Positions 1 through 8,337 of a stretch of 64,000 nt of DNA are shown here, piece by piece. Where the stretch lies: NCBI RefSeq assembly GCF_002968575.1, contig NZ_PVBM01000012.1, positions 1 through 64,000 on the forward strand, read 5' to 3'. The notes under the pieces are model-generated. The model was not told where the DNA came from. It made no database searches and worked only from the letters and a program-made list of their open reading frames with translations. Made by a program: the position numbers and the translations under genes. Each line of letters starts with the position of its first letter. Position 1 is the stretch's first letter. This DNA is from Neorhizobium huautlense. Lineage in GTDB: Bacteria > Pseudomonadota > Alphaproteobacteria > Rhizobiales > Rhizobiaceae.

Positions 1-133
1 CCCCGAAACCCCCTCCACGAGATATCAGGGCATTCTGCCGGGATTAGGCGCCTATCGTCAGGAATGGCGGAACCGCCTGGGTCTTTTCGATTGCTGACCG
101 CCGACGTGAGACGGCATCCCTTTACCGCCTCTT

Positions 134-2044
134 TCAATCCAGAAGCTGTCGCAGCCGCGTTGCAAGCTCTCTCGCCGTATAGGGCTTTTTGAGCCAGCTT
201 CCGGATTGGGCAAGCTCGCGGCCGGCGATGGCGGGCTCGGCATAGCCGGACGTGAACAGGACTTTCATGTTCGGCCGCTCCTCTCTTACCCTTTGCGCGA
301 GTTCGTCGCCAGTGATCCCGCCCGGCATGACGATATCGGTAAAGAGCAACGCGATATTGTCATGGCGTTCGAGCTGTTCGAGCGCCTCCTTGCCGTTTGC
401 AGCTTCGACCACCTGGTAGCCGAAATCGGTCAGGCGGGAAATGGCGACGCGGCGAACGCGCGGGTCGTCCTCAACCACCAGAATTTTCTCCGTACCGCCC
501 GGAATTGGCGCCGGGCGCGACACATCCTCATTGCTCGAAGCAGCTATTACGTCCTTCTGAGCGGCGTGCAGGAAAATCCTGACGCTCGTGCCCTGACCCG
601 GCTCGCTGTAGAGCTGGATGTTGCCGCCCGACTGCTTGGCGAAGCCGTAGACCATGCTGAGGCCAAGCCCAGTGCCGGCCCCCACACCCTTGGTCGTGAA
701 GAACGGCTCGAACGCTTTTTCCTTCACCTCCGGGGTCATGCCCATACCGGTATCGGTCACCGAAATCAGGACATAATCGCCGGTTCGCACATGGGGATAC
801 ATCTGGGCATAATCGACATCCAGCTTGACCCGGGATATCTCGATGGTCAGCTTTCCGCCCTTCGGCATTGCGTCTCTCGCATTCAGCGTGAGGTTGAGAA
901 GCGCGTTCTGCAATTGCGACGCATCGACAAGGGCTTCGTTGGAAGCACCCGTTACGACGGTCCGGAACTCGATCGTTTCCCCGAGCGTGCGGCGCAGAAG
1001 GTCGGAGAAACCGGTTACCAGCTGCCCAATGTCGACAAGCTTCGGGTTGAGCGGTTGGCGTCGCCCGAAAGCCAGCAACTGTCCCGTCAGCTTGGCACCA
1101 TCGTCGGCGGCGTCCTGCGCTTCGCGCAACAGCACGAGTAGTTTTTCGTCGGCCAGCTTGTTTTCGATCATCTCGAGATTACCGCTGATGACGGTGAGCA
1201 GATTGTTGAAGTCGTGCGCCAGCCCGCCGGTAAGCTGGCCGATAGCCTCCATCTTCTGCGATTGCCGCAGCTCTTCCTCGATCTTGTGACGGCTGGTGAG
1301 ATCCCGGATGAAGCCTGTGAAAATCCGTTCGCCGCCTGTAAGGGCCTCGCCTACTGCAAGTTCCATTGGAAATACCGACCCATCCTTCCGTTGCCCCGTG
1401 ACCACTCGGCCATAACCGATGATACGGCGTTCGCCCGTGGTGAGATATCGAGAGAGATAACCATCATGAGCCTCCCTGTCCGGCGACGGCATCAGCATCT
1501 TGACATTGCGCCCGCAGACTTCATCCGCCGAATAGCCAAAAAGTCTCTCCGCAGCCGCGCTGAAAGAGGAGATGATGCCAACCTCGTTGATCACCACCAT
1601 AGCTTCGGGCACGGTGTCGAGAATCGAGCGCAGATGCGCCTCTCGCCCCGCCAGATCGTTCTGCACCCTCCGCATGTCCGTCACATCGTTGTTTGTCTGG
1701 ATGATGACGGCCTGTTCACTGTTGAGCGCAACCCAACGCGTCGCCACGAAGATACGCTGGCCGTTCTTGTGCTGGTGAACGACCTCACCTTCCCAGGATT
1801 GCGTCTCCAGAACCTGCTGCCGAATCGAATCCAGAGGCTCTGGAAATTCCGTGGCCAGTAACTCTTGCACCACTTTTCCGATCGCTTCCTCGGCCGTCCA
1901 GCCATAGAGGTTCGCACATCCGGCGGTCCAGCGGGTGATGACGCCATCCAGGCCGTGAATGATGAGGTTTGCATCATCGAGAAGGCGGGCGACGGCATCG
2001 AGCTCGGTTTCGGTGGTGCTGTCGGTATGCGTATTCGAAATCAT
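134..2044 (-). CDS. fixL: Hybrid FixL-type heme-PAS oxygen sensor histidine kinase (hFixL)
   Basis: Predicted oxygen-sensing hybrid kinase of 636 residues. An N-terminal PAS domain (about 15-125) is followed by a second PAS domain (about 140-250) that closely matches the FixL heme domain. It has the proximal His in REAHDGYL (H193) and, exactly 20 residues on, the Arg in GYGRVV (R213), the same spacing as the FixL heme His and O2-contacting Arg. A DFNNLL-type H-box follows (phospho-His H277), then an HATPase domain and a C-terminal receiver with acceptor Asp D570 in FTDIVMPGG. No transmembrane segment is visible, so it is probably cytosolic. The start at 2044 is chosen because GGAAGAGA precedes that ATG; a longer frame runs into the upstream fixK gene. 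The built-in receiver and the fixK and OmpR-type neighbours match the hFixL-FxkR-FixK pathway known in Rhizobium. Heme binding is inferred from residues only. Confidence 0.88.
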   Translation of the reverse strand: MISNTHTDSTTETELDAVARLLDDANLIIHGLDGVITRWTAGCANLYGWTAEEAIGKVVQELLATEFPEPLDSIRQQVLETQSWEGEVVHQHKNGQRIFVATRWVALNSEQAVIIQTNNDVTDMRRVQNDLAGREAHLRSILDTVPEAMVVINEVGIISSFSAAAERLFGYSADEVCGRNVKMLMPSPDREAHDGYLSRYLTTGERRIIGYGRVVTGQRKDGSVFPMELAVGEALTGGERIFTGFIRDLTSRHKIEEELRQSQKMEAIGQLTGGLAHDFNNLLTVISGNLEMIENKLADEKLLVLLREAQDAADDGAKLTGQLLAFGRRQPLNPKLVDIGQLVTGFSDLLRRTLGETIEFRTVVTGASNEALVDASQLQNALLNLTLNARDAMPKGGKLTIEISRVKLDVDYAQMYPHVRTGDYVLISVTDTGMGMTPEVKEKAFEPFFTTKGVGAGTGLGLSMVYGFAKQSGGNIQLYSEPGQGTSVRIFLHAAQKDVIAASSNEDVSRPAPIPGGTEKILVVEDDPRVRRVAISRLTDFGYQVVEAANGKEALEQLERHDNIALLFTDIVMPGGITGDELAQRVREERPNMKVLFTSGYAEPAIAGRELAQSGSWLKKPYTARELATRLRQLLD

Positions 2045-2066
2045 TTCTCTTCCGTGAGCGGTGCCG

Positions 2067-2816
2067 CTAGTGGCGGCGACGTTCACCATGACCGTCGAAA
2101 TCCCGCCTGCTGTCCTCGTATTCATCGCCGTCTCCGGCGAGATGCGCAAGGGCGGAGGGCTTTGTAATCTGCAACGAATGCCGCCCGGCGGCAGCCACGA
2201 TTCCCTTGCCGGCCAGTTTCGTGATTGTACGCGAAACCGTCTCGATCGTAAGCCCCAGATAGTCCGCCATGTCCTGACGTGTCATCGGCAAGTCGACAAT
2301 CCGCTTCATTGCGCCCTCGGCAATGGATCGTTTCAACCGCTTCTGGAGGAAAGTGCAGACCCTTTCCTCGGCATTTTTGCTGGACAGAAGAACCATCTGA
2401 TCTTGGGCAGCAGCCATTTCGTCGCAAACATGGGCCAGCACCTGCGGCCGAAGTTCTGCTGAATCCGACACGGCCGCGTCGAATGTCTTGCGGGTGAGAC
2501 GGCGAACCTTGGCAGAGGTGATCGCCTCTGCGCTATAGAGATAATTTCCTCGCAAAGAAACGCCAACCATGTCCCCCGCATCGAGGAACCCCGTGATGAC
2601 ACGACGCCCATCCGCTATGATGCGATAGATTCGCAATGTACCTTCAAGCACATCGAAGACATGTTTTGCTTGATCGCCTTCGAAGAACAGCGCTTGGCCG
2701 GGCGCCAGATGTTCAGCCGGCTGCTTCGCGAACAGCGTGCGCAGGGAGTTTGGGCCACTATCGTCAATTGTTGTTGCGAACGCGTCTTTATAAATGCGAT
2801 TGCTGGTAACGAACAT
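2067..2816 (-). CDS. fixK: FixK-type CRP/FNR-family transcriptional regulator
   Basis: A 249-residue CRP/FNR-family activator. It has an N-terminal cyclic-nucleotide-binding-like beta-roll ([13 protein letters not shown] onward), a long dimerisation helix, and a C-terminal winged helix with [18 protein letters not shown]. The E-T-V-S-R recognition helix is the FNR/FixK type that reads TTGA half-sites. The N-terminal Cys cluster of FNR/FnrN is absent, so it should not sense oxygen itself and fits the FixK class that is controlled transcriptionally. The start at 2816 has GGAGGCAGGGCC just upstream. hfixL follows 22 bp downstream on the same strand. A K-box-like direct repeat lies about 93 bp upstream. 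Six anaeroboxes at 40-45.5 kb are plausible targets (inference). Confidence 0.87.
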   Translation of the reverse strand: MFVTSNRIYKDAFATTIDDSGPNSLRTLFAKQPAEHLAPGQALFFEGDQAKHVFDVLEGTLRIYRIIADGRRVITGFLDAGDMVGVSLRGNYLYSAEAITSAKVRRLTRKTFDAAVSDSAELRPQVLAHVCDEMAAAQDQMVLLSSKNAEERVCTFLQKRLKRSIAEGAMKRIVDLPMTRQDMADYLGLTIETVSRTITKLAGKGIVAAAGRHSLQITKPSALAHLAGDGDEYEDSRRDFDGHGERRRH

Positions 2817-2901
2817 GGCCCTGCCTCCATCTGCGGATGGGCTCAATTGACCAAATCCGGGTAACACGCGAATGCTAACCCGGTGAAACATGGTTCTATT
2901 T

Positions 2902-2917
2902 GGTAACAGACTGTAAC
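2902..2917 (-). promoter_or_regulatory. K-box-like direct repeat (FxkR operator) between fixK and fxkR
   Basis: On the fixK strand the sequence reads GTTACA-GTCT-GTTACC: two near-identical hexamers 10 bp apart, one helical turn, the geometry of OmpR/PhoB-type tandem sites. It matches the GTTACA-N4-GTTACA K-box I recall for FxkR at rhizobial fixK promoters. It lies about 93 bp before fixK and just before the fxkR ATG, so it could activate fixK and affect fxkR as well. Looser half-sites (GTAACA at 2861, CTAAC at 2875) lie between it and fixK. Confidence 0.7.
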
Positions 2918-2923
2918 AACCCC

Positions 2924-3652
2924 ATGACCCTGCTTTCATCCACTGCCGCACACATCCTCGTCGTCGACGACGACCCTCGGATCCGTCAGATGCTCATCCG
3001 ATATTTCGAGGATGAAGGATATCTCGTAAGCACGGCTGGCGACGGCACCGAAATGAAGGTTCAACTCCGGCAGAAAGAGATTGATATCATCCTGCTCGAT
3101 CTTTCGCTTCCCGGCGGGCAGGACGGTCTTGATCTCGCTCGCGAGGTTCGGAGCCACTCGGATGTGCCGATCATGATGCTGACGGGACGCGATGATGTGG
3201 TGGACCGGATCATCGGCATCGAGATCGGAGCCGACGATTATATCGCCAAGCCCTTTCATCTGCGCGAGGTGCATGCGCGGCTGAAATCGATTCTCAGGCG
3301 CCGCCAGCCTGGTACCTCCAAGCCGGAAGCCAACGAAGACAAGATCATCCGTTTCGAAGGATGGAGCCTCAATCTTTCCCGGCGGCAGCTTCTGGCGCCT
3401 GATGCTTCGGAAGTCGATCTGACGACGGGCGAATTCGACATGCTGGCAGCCTTCCTGCAGAATGCCGGGCGGGTGCTGACGCGGGATTTCCTAATGGATT
3501 CCACCAGAGGGCGTCAGCTTGAGGCATTTGATCGCACCATCGACGCACAAATCGTCCGGCTGCGCAGAAAGATCGAGGCAGACGCCAGCAATCCTCAATT
3601 GATCAAGGCCGTTCGTGGCGTCGGCTATATCTTCACCGGCAAGATCGAATGA
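2924..3652 (+). CDS. fxkR: OmpR-family response regulator, FxkR-like
   Basis: A 242-residue two-domain response regulator. The receiver spans about 10-125, with the acidic pocket DDD at 15-17, acceptor Asp D59 in LLDLSLPGG, and the conserved K in AKPF. The C-terminal OmpR/PhoB winged helix spans about 140-240 and ends in the typical VRGVGYIF. The gene is divergent from fixK and hfixL. This context is that of FxkR, which relays the hFixL signal to the fixK promoter in Rhizobium etli and R. leguminosarum. I chose the ATG at 2924, although its Shine-Dalgarno is weak. A TTG at 2900 in frame would add eight residues but would place the K-box inside the gene. The FxkR name rests on context plus the K-box rather than on sequence alone. 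Confidence 0.8.
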   Translation: MTLLSSTAAHILVVDDDPRIRQMLIRYFEDEGYLVSTAGDGTEMKVQLRQKEIDIILLDLSLPGGQDGLDLAREVRSHSDVPIMMLTGRDDVVDRIIGIEIGADDYIAKPFHLREVHARLKSILRRRQPGTSKPEANEDKIIRFEGWSLNLSRRQLLAPDASEVDLTTGEFDMLAAFLQNAGRVLTRDFLMDSTRGRQLEAFDRTIDAQIVRLRRKIEADASNPQLIKAVRGVGYIFTGKIE

Positions 3653-3695
3653 TACCGTGCTTCACGCAGCCCCTCGAAAGGGACTTGGCCCATCG

Positions 3696-4331
3696 TCAAC
3701 GCGCCGCCTTGTCCGGATGTGCTGCAATAAAAGGCGCCAACTTCGCGCAACGGTCGGCAATTTCCACAACCTTTTGGAATCCGGAAAGCTCCACGTCCCA
3801 TCGTCGCGCGTTGTAGATCTGGGGCACAAGGCAGATATCGGCCATGGTCGGTCGATCGCCATGGCAAAACGCTCCGGTCGACGGCGAATCCAGCAACGTT
3901 TCGAACGCGCCAAGCCCCTCATGGATGAACTTCTGCATCCAGGCTTTTCGCGTTTCCTCCGCACCGTCAGTCAGAGACATCACATGCGCCACGACATGCA
4001 GATTGCAGACGGGGTGGATCTCCATGGCGATGATATAGGAGAGCGCCCTCACCCGCTGCCGCCCGACGGGATCGTCAGGCAAGAAAGCTCCTCCGCGCGT
4101 TTCATCCAGATATTCGATCACCGCCAGTGACTGCGTAAAGCTGTGCCCGTCGATCTCCAGTACCGGCACCAGTCCCTGCGGATTGCGCCGCAGATATTCT
4201 TCGGATCTGTGGGCCTTTGCGAGCAGGTCGATGGGTACCGTGACAAAGGGTTCGGCCAGCATATTGAGCGCAATCCGCAGCCGGTAGCTCGCCGACGAAC
4301 GCCAGTAATCATAAAGGACGGCGTCTGTCAT
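3696..4331 (-). CDS. maiA: Maleylacetoacetate isomerase (zeta-class GST)
   Basis: Glutathione-dependent isomerase converting 4-maleylacetoacetate to 4-fumarylacetoacetate in tyrosine/homogentisate breakdown. The 211-residue product has the zeta-class signature SSASYRLRIALN near residues 11-22 (catalytic Ser in SSxxYR), followed by the thioredoxin-like N-domain with SLAVIEYLDE and an all-helical C-domain. It is the last gene of hpd - Rieske - maiA on this strand. hmgA and fahA, which supply and use its substrate and product, lie 2.6 kb away on the other strand. The ATG at 4331 is preceded by GAGGG; a second ATG four codons earlier (4343) is also possible. Confidence 0.88.
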   Translation of the reverse strand: MTDAVLYDYWRSSASYRLRIALNMLAEPFVTVPIDLLAKAHRSEEYLRRNPQGLVPVLEIDGHSFTQSLAVIEYLDETRGGAFLPDDPVGRQRVRALSYIIAMEIHPVCNLHVVAHVMSLTDGAEETRKAWMQKFIHEGLGAFETLLDSPSTGAFCHGDRPTMADICLVPQIYNARRWDVELSGFQKVVEIADRCAKLAPFIAAHPDKAAR

Positions 4332-4367
4332 TCGTACCCTCATATATCTCGTGACGAAGTCCTCAAT

Positions 4368-4739
4368 CTAGGCTCCGATCCGCAAATTGCCATTCGCATC
4401 TTCCGCGATGGGCACGGGATCGAGCCCCTCTGCCGCATCACCGGAAAGGCAGGCACCGGTTGTCACATCGAAGGCGGCCCCGTGCGCTGAACACAGGAAC
4501 CGCGCACCGTCGGCGGAAAGAACAGAATCGGATCGGTAGTCGAGCGGAAGATACTGGTGCGGACAGGCGTTAACGAAGGCCCGCACGCGACCGGACTTCC
4601 GCACCAGCAGAAGCGGAAAGATGCCTCTCTCCGTCTGCACTGATAGGCAGCGGGCGACGCCCTCGTCGATCTCGGAGGAAGCACAGACGAGCGCGCCGGT
4701 CTCCGGCGCACTCGAATAGGAGCGCCACCCATCACTCAT
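4368..4739 (-). CDS. Rieske [2Fe-2S] ferredoxin-like protein in the hpd operon
   Basis: A small 123-residue Rieske protein. It carries CPHQYLPL and, 21 residues further, CSAHGAAF, giving the C-x-H ... C-x2-H ligand set for a Rieske [2Fe-2S] cluster. No signal peptide or oxygenase catalytic domain is present, so it looks like a stand-alone cytosolic electron carrier. It sits between hpd (24 bp upstream) and maiA (36 bp downstream) on the same strand, implying co-transcription with tyrosine catabolism. HPPD does not need a Rieske partner, so its role here is unknown. The ATG at 4739 was chosen; a GTG at 4751 is in frame. Confidence 0.83.
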   Translation of the reverse strand: MSDGWRSYSSAPETGALVCASSEIDEGVARCLSVQTERGIFPLLLVRKSGRVRAFVNACPHQYLPLDYRSDSVLSADGARFLCSAHGAAFDVTTGACLSGDAAEGLDPVPIAEDANGNLRIGA

Positions 4740-4763
4740 CTGCCGCGGCACCCAAAACCAAGA

Positions 4764-5876
4764 TCATTCGGCCGCATCGACCTTCAGAACCCCGCGCCGG
4801 ATCTGGTCTTCCTCGATCGATTCGAAGAGCGCCTTGAAGTTGCCCTCGCCGAAGCCGTCGTCACCCTTGCGCTGAATGAACTCGAAGAAGATCGGGCCGA
4901 TGACGGTTTTCGAAAAGATCTGGAGCAGGACGCGCGTCTCTCCGCCGCCCACGACACCTTCGCCGTCGATGAGGATGCCGCGCCGCTTGAGCTTATCGAG
5001 CGGCTCCTGGTGATCCTTTACCCTTGACTTCGACTTCTCATAGTAGATGTCCGGCGGTCCCGGCATGAATTCGAGGCCATTAGCCGCGACCGCATCCGTG
5101 CTGGCGTAAATATCGTTGGTGGCGACGGCGATATGCTGAATGCCCTCGCCCTTGTATTCGCGCAGATATTCCTCGATCTGGCTGCGATCATCGGAGCTTT
5201 CGTTGATCGGAATCCGGATCTTGCCGTCGGGTGACGTCAGCGCCCGGCTCGTCAGGCCGGTCATCTTGCCGGCGATGTCAAAATAGCGGATTTCTCGAAA
5301 ATTGAACGTGTCGTGGTAGAATTTGTACCAGGTGTCCATGTTGCCACGCACGACGTTGTGGGTCAGGTGATCGAGGTAGTAGAAGCCAACCCCCTCCGGC
5401 TTCGGATTTTCCTCGCCAAGCCATTCGAATTCGGCGGAATAGCAGCTTCCATCATCACCGTAGGTCTCGACGAAGTAGAGCAGCGAACCGCCGATGCCGA
5501 TGACGGCCGGTACGTCCAGCGACTTGCCTTCGCCGGTGTATTCCGTGGCTCCGAGATCGACGGCTCTTTTGAGAGCGTGCTTTGCATCGACCACGCGCCA
5601 AGCCATGGCGGGTGCACATGGGCCATGCTGGGCAACAAAGGCCGAAGCATGGCTGTCGGATTGGCGGTTGAGCAGGTAGTTGATGTCGCCTTGCCGGTAG
5701 AGAACGACATCTTTTTCGCGATGTCTGGCGACCGGCGTGAAGCCCATCTGCCGGAAGAGCGTATCCAGCTTCTCCGGCTCAGGATGGGCAAATTCCACGA
5801 ACTCGAATCCATCGGTACCTGCGGGATTGGCAGCGCTGATCTCCGCCTTCGGCGCGTCGTGCGGGAACGGGCCCAT
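4764..5876 (-). CDS. hpd: 4-hydroxyphenylpyruvate dioxygenase
   Basis: Fe(II) dioxygenase converting 4-hydroxyphenylpyruvate to homogentisate, the committed step of tyrosine degradation. The 370-residue length fits the bacterial family. Two glyoxalase-fold (VOC) halves are present. The iron ligands are visible in order: His in YLDHLTHNV, His in GIQHIAVAT, and Glu in FFEFIQRKG near the C-terminus. The start at 5876 is supported by GGAGGAGAATTGC before ATG; longer frames have no such site. It heads hpd - Rieske - maiA and is divergent from an Lrp-type regulator across 117 bp, which probably holds its control region. Confidence 0.95.
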   Translation of the reverse strand: MGPFPHDAPKAEISAANPAGTDGFEFVEFAHPEPEKLDTLFRQMGFTPVARHREKDVVLYRQGDINYLLNRQSDSHASAFVAQHGPCAPAMAWRVVDAKHALKRAVDLGATEYTGEGKSLDVPAVIGIGGSLLYFVETYGDDGSCYSAEFEWLGEENPKPEGVGFYYLDHLTHNVVRGNMDTWYKFYHDTFNFREIRYFDIAGKMTGLTSRALTSPDGKIRIPINESSDDRSQIEEYLREYKGEGIQHIAVATNDIYASTDAVAANGLEFMPGPPDIYYEKSKSRVKDHQEPLDKLKRRGILIDGEGVVGGGETRVLLQIFSKTVIGPIFFEFIQRKGDDGFGEGNFKALFESIEEDQIRRGVLKVDAAE

Positions 5877-5993
5877 GCAATTCTCCTCCATTGCTTGATG
5901 AAGAAAGCTTGCCGATTTCGGCCTGCAATGTCCTTGCAAAATGAGGAGCCTCCGGTCATCCTTTGCACGATTTATGCATCTGCGAGGGGTATC

Positions 5994-6464
5994 ATGCACG
6001 AAACTTCCCTGGATACGTTTGACAAGGCCATTCTCAATGCATTGCAGCGCAATGCCGCACTGACCAATGCGGAGATCGCCGGCATCGTCAACCTTTCGGC
6101 TTCGCAATGCTCACGGCGGCGAGCCCGGATGGAGGCAGATGGCATCATTACGGGTTATTCGGCGCAGTTGGCGCCTGAAGCGCTTGGGTTTGGATTGCGG
6201 GCCATCACCCGCGTCAATCTTTCCACCCATAGCGAGAAGAACGCCGAGTCCTTTGCAGAATTTCTGTCCCGGCACAACGAGGTTCGGCAAGCCTATTCCG
6301 TCTCAGGGGATGCGGACTACGTGCTCATCATCCTTGCGCGGGACCTTGCTGCCTTTGCGGATTTCATCCACCGGACCCTGCTGCCGCATCCGCAGGTGGC
6401 GCAGGTTCGCTCGGAGATCGTGCTGATGCGCCTCAAGGACGAGCAAGGATTGCCACTCGGCTGA
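5994..6464 (+). CDS. Lrp/AsnC-family regulator divergent from hpd
   Basis: A 156-residue Lrp/AsnC regulator. It has an N-terminal helix-turn-helix (LQRNAALTNAEIAGIVNLSASQCSRRRARMEADGII) and a C-terminal RAM ligand-sensing domain with YSVSGDADYVLIILARDL. The start at 5994 follows GAGGGG. Its position back-to-back with hpd suggests it controls the hpd operon in response to tyrosine or a related aromatic amino acid (inference from location). A TGCAAA ... TTTGCA inverted pair (5935-5940, 5962-5967) lies in the shared intergenic region and may be part of its site. Confidence 0.88.
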   Translation: MHETSLDTFDKAILNALQRNAALTNAEIAGIVNLSASQCSRRRARMEADGIITGYSAQLAPEALGFGLRAITRVNLSTHSEKNAESFAEFLSRHNEVRQAYSVSGDADYVLIILARDLAAFADFIHRTLLPHPQVAQVRSEIVLMRLKDEQGLPLG

Positions 6465-6484
6465 CTCTGTAACGCGGCCGCGGC

Positions 6485-6922
6485 TTAATTCATCTTCTTC
6501 ACGCGCTCCAAGGCATCCAAGGCATCGAGAAGTGCCTGGGCATGAATGCCCAGGGAGCAGAGCAGCTTCTCCTCGTAGGCAAGCGCGCTCGGCACGATAT
6601 TTTCGTAGGCTGTGAGCCCCTGGGGCGTCAGGGCAAGCACTTCCTCGCGGCGATCCTCCAAGCTCTCCCGCCGCTTCAGCCAGCGCCTTTCTTCTAAAGC
6701 GCGCACCGCCCGGCTGACCTTGGTCTTGTGCATGAACGAATGCCGGCCAATGGCTTTGGCGCCCATCTCTCCAAATTGGCCAAGCGTTGCGAGAACCCGC
6801 CACTCCGGGATCGTCAGGTCATAGTCGCGGCCGTAGATCTCGCGGAACTCCTGCGAGACGACCGTCCCGATGCGGGCAAGCCTGTAGGGAAGAAAATGCT
6901 CAAGGGCGAGTTTTGTCATCAT
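6485..6922 (-). CDS. MarR-family regulator divergent from hmgA
   Basis: A 145-residue MarR-type winged-helix protein. The core is seen in LTIPEWRVLATLGQFGEMGAKAIGRHSFMHKTKVSRAVRALEERRWLKRRES, with the DNA-reading wing rich in D-R-R. The gene is divergent from hmgA-fahA across 58 bp that contain a matching inverted-repeat operator. It is therefore the likely repressor of homogentisate breakdown, as HmgR-type regulators are elsewhere (inference). Two adjacent ATG codons (6922 and 6919) could both serve as start; neither has a strong Shine-Dalgarno. Confidence 0.87.
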   Translation of the reverse strand: MMTKLALEHFLPYRLARIGTVVSQEFREIYGRDYDLTIPEWRVLATLGQFGEMGAKAIGRHSFMHKTKVSRAVRALEERRWLKRRESLEDRREEVLALTPQGLTAYENIVPSALAYEEKLLCSLGIHAQALLDALDALERVKKMN

Positions 6923-6925
6923 TGA

Positions 6926-6958
6926 TAGTTACAAAATCGATGGTTACTTTTGCAACTA
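6926..6958. promoter_or_regulatory. Inverted-repeat operator for the MarR regulator / hmgA promoter
   Basis: TAGTTACAAAA (6926-6936) and TTTTGCAACTA (6948-6958) form an 11-bp inverted repeat with one mismatch around an 11-bp spacer. Inside it, GTTAC-TTTT-GCAAC (6943-6956) is a second, near-perfect 14-bp palindrome of typical MarR size. The element fills the gap between the MarR gene and hmgA, so binding would cover both promoters. Confidence 0.6.
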
Positions 6959-6980
6959 ATTTCGTGATGGAGGACACGCC

Positions 6981-8330
6981 ATGAATATTCAGCCTTCCGC
7001 CGCCCCTAAGGGTGCAGAACAATCGGCGATCCAGGCCGATTACATGTCCGGTTTCGGAAACGGCTTCGAAACCGAGGCGCTTGTGGGCGCACTGCCGTTG
7101 GGCAGAAACTCGCCGCAGAAATGCGCCTATGGGCTGTATGCGGAACAACTCTCCGGTTCACCCTTCACGGCGCCCCGTACCACCAATGAACGGTCGTGGC
7201 TTTATCGCATTCGGCCAACCGTGGCCCATTGGGGCAGCTTCGAGAAGATCGATCAGGGTCTTTGGCGCACAGCGCCGGCGCCCGAGGCGGAACTGCCGGT
7301 CGGCCCGCTTCGCTGGGACCCCATTCCGTTTCCGCCCGAACCGCTATCCTTCATCGAGGGCATACGCACCCTGACAACGGCAGGCGACAGCGGTGCCCAT
7401 GGCGGCATGGGCGCTCACGTCTATCTCGTGACCCGCTCCATGGTGGACGAGTATTTCTACAATGCCGACGGGGAAATGCTGTTCGTGCAACAGCAGGGAG
7501 AACTGCGCCTTTGGACGGAGTTCGGTATCATTGACATCGAGCCCGGCGAAATTGCCGTCATTCCGCGTGGCGTGAAGATCCGCGTCGAACTGCGTGGCAC
7601 GTCGGCTCGCGGTTATCTCTGTGAGAATTACGGCGGTGCGTTCACGCTGCCGGAACGAGGTCCGATCGGTGCCAATTGCATGGCCAACCCGCGCGACTTT
7701 CTCACGCCGGTGGCGGCCTATGAGGATAGAGACGCCCCGTCGAGACTTTTCGTGAAATGGGGGGGCAGCCTCTGGGCCGCAGAGATTGAGCATTCGCCCC
7801 TCGATGTAGTCGCCTGGCATGGCAATTACGCGCCCTACAAATACGATCTCCGACGTTATTCGCCGGTCGGTCCAGTGCTTTACGACCATGCCGACCCGTC
7901 GATCTTCACCGTCCTGACCTCGCCTTCCGAAACGCCCGGGACGGCGAATATCGACTTCGTGCTCTTTTCCGACCGCTGGCTCGTCGCCGAAAGCACGTTC
8001 CGCCCGCCGTGGTACCACATGAACGTCATGAGCGAGTTCATGGGCCTCGTCTACGGCCAGTACGATGCCAAGACCGGTGGCGGCTTCGTGCCCGGAGGCG
8101 CCTCGCTGCACAACACCATGCTGCCGCACGGGCCCGACGTGGATGCTTTCGAGAGGGCGAGCAAGGTCGAGCTCAAGCCCCACAGACTGGAAGGCACGAT
8201 GGCCTTCATGTTCGAGACGCGTTTTCCCCAGCGGGTGACCGCTTTTGCCGCCGAAACACCTTGCCTGCAGAAGGATTACACCGCCTACGGCAAGAGTCTT
8301 GCGAAACATTTTGATCCGAACAGGCGCTGA
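6981..8330 (+). CDS. hmgA: Homogentisate 1,2-dioxygenase
   Basis: Fe(II) ring-cleaving dioxygenase turning homogentisate into maleylacetoacetate. The 449-residue length is typical. The family hallmark is present near the N-terminus ([13 protein letters not shown]) and the C-terminal metal region [19 protein letters not shown] ... [21 protein letters not shown] holds the His/Glu ligands. The ATG at 6981 follows GGAGGACACGCC. fahA follows 7 bp downstream, giving a two-gene operon that works with maiA on the opposite strand. Confidence 0.96.
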   Translation: MNIQPSAAPKGAEQSAIQADYMSGFGNGFETEALVGALPLGRNSPQKCAYGLYAEQLSGSPFTAPRTTNERSWLYRIRPTVAHWGSFEKIDQGLWRTAPAPEAELPVGPLRWDPIPFPPEPLSFIEGIRTLTTAGDSGAHGGMGAHVYLVTRSMVDEYFYNADGEMLFVQQQGELRLWTEFGIIDIEPGEIAVIPRGVKIRVELRGTSARGYLCENYGGAFTLPERGPIGANCMANPRDFLTPVAAYEDRDAPSRLFVKWGGSLWAAEIEHSPLDVVAWHGNYAPYKYDLRRYSPVGPVLYDHADPSIFTVLTSPSETPGTANIDFVLFSDRWLVAESTFRPPWYHMNVMSEFMGLVYGQYDAKTGGGFVPGGASLHNTMLPHGPDVDAFERASKVELKPHRLEGTMAFMFETRFPQRVTAFAAETPCLQKDYTAYGKSLAKHFDPNRR

Positions 8331-8337
8331 GGCCGAT

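Noticed and set aside
1-133. First 133 bases
   Set aside because: Downstream of hfixL. I see no gene end, terminator or repeat that I could support.
206-1141. Long plus-strand open frame opposite hfixL
   Set aside because: It is the antisense shadow of the kinase gene: no family similarity and no ribosome site.
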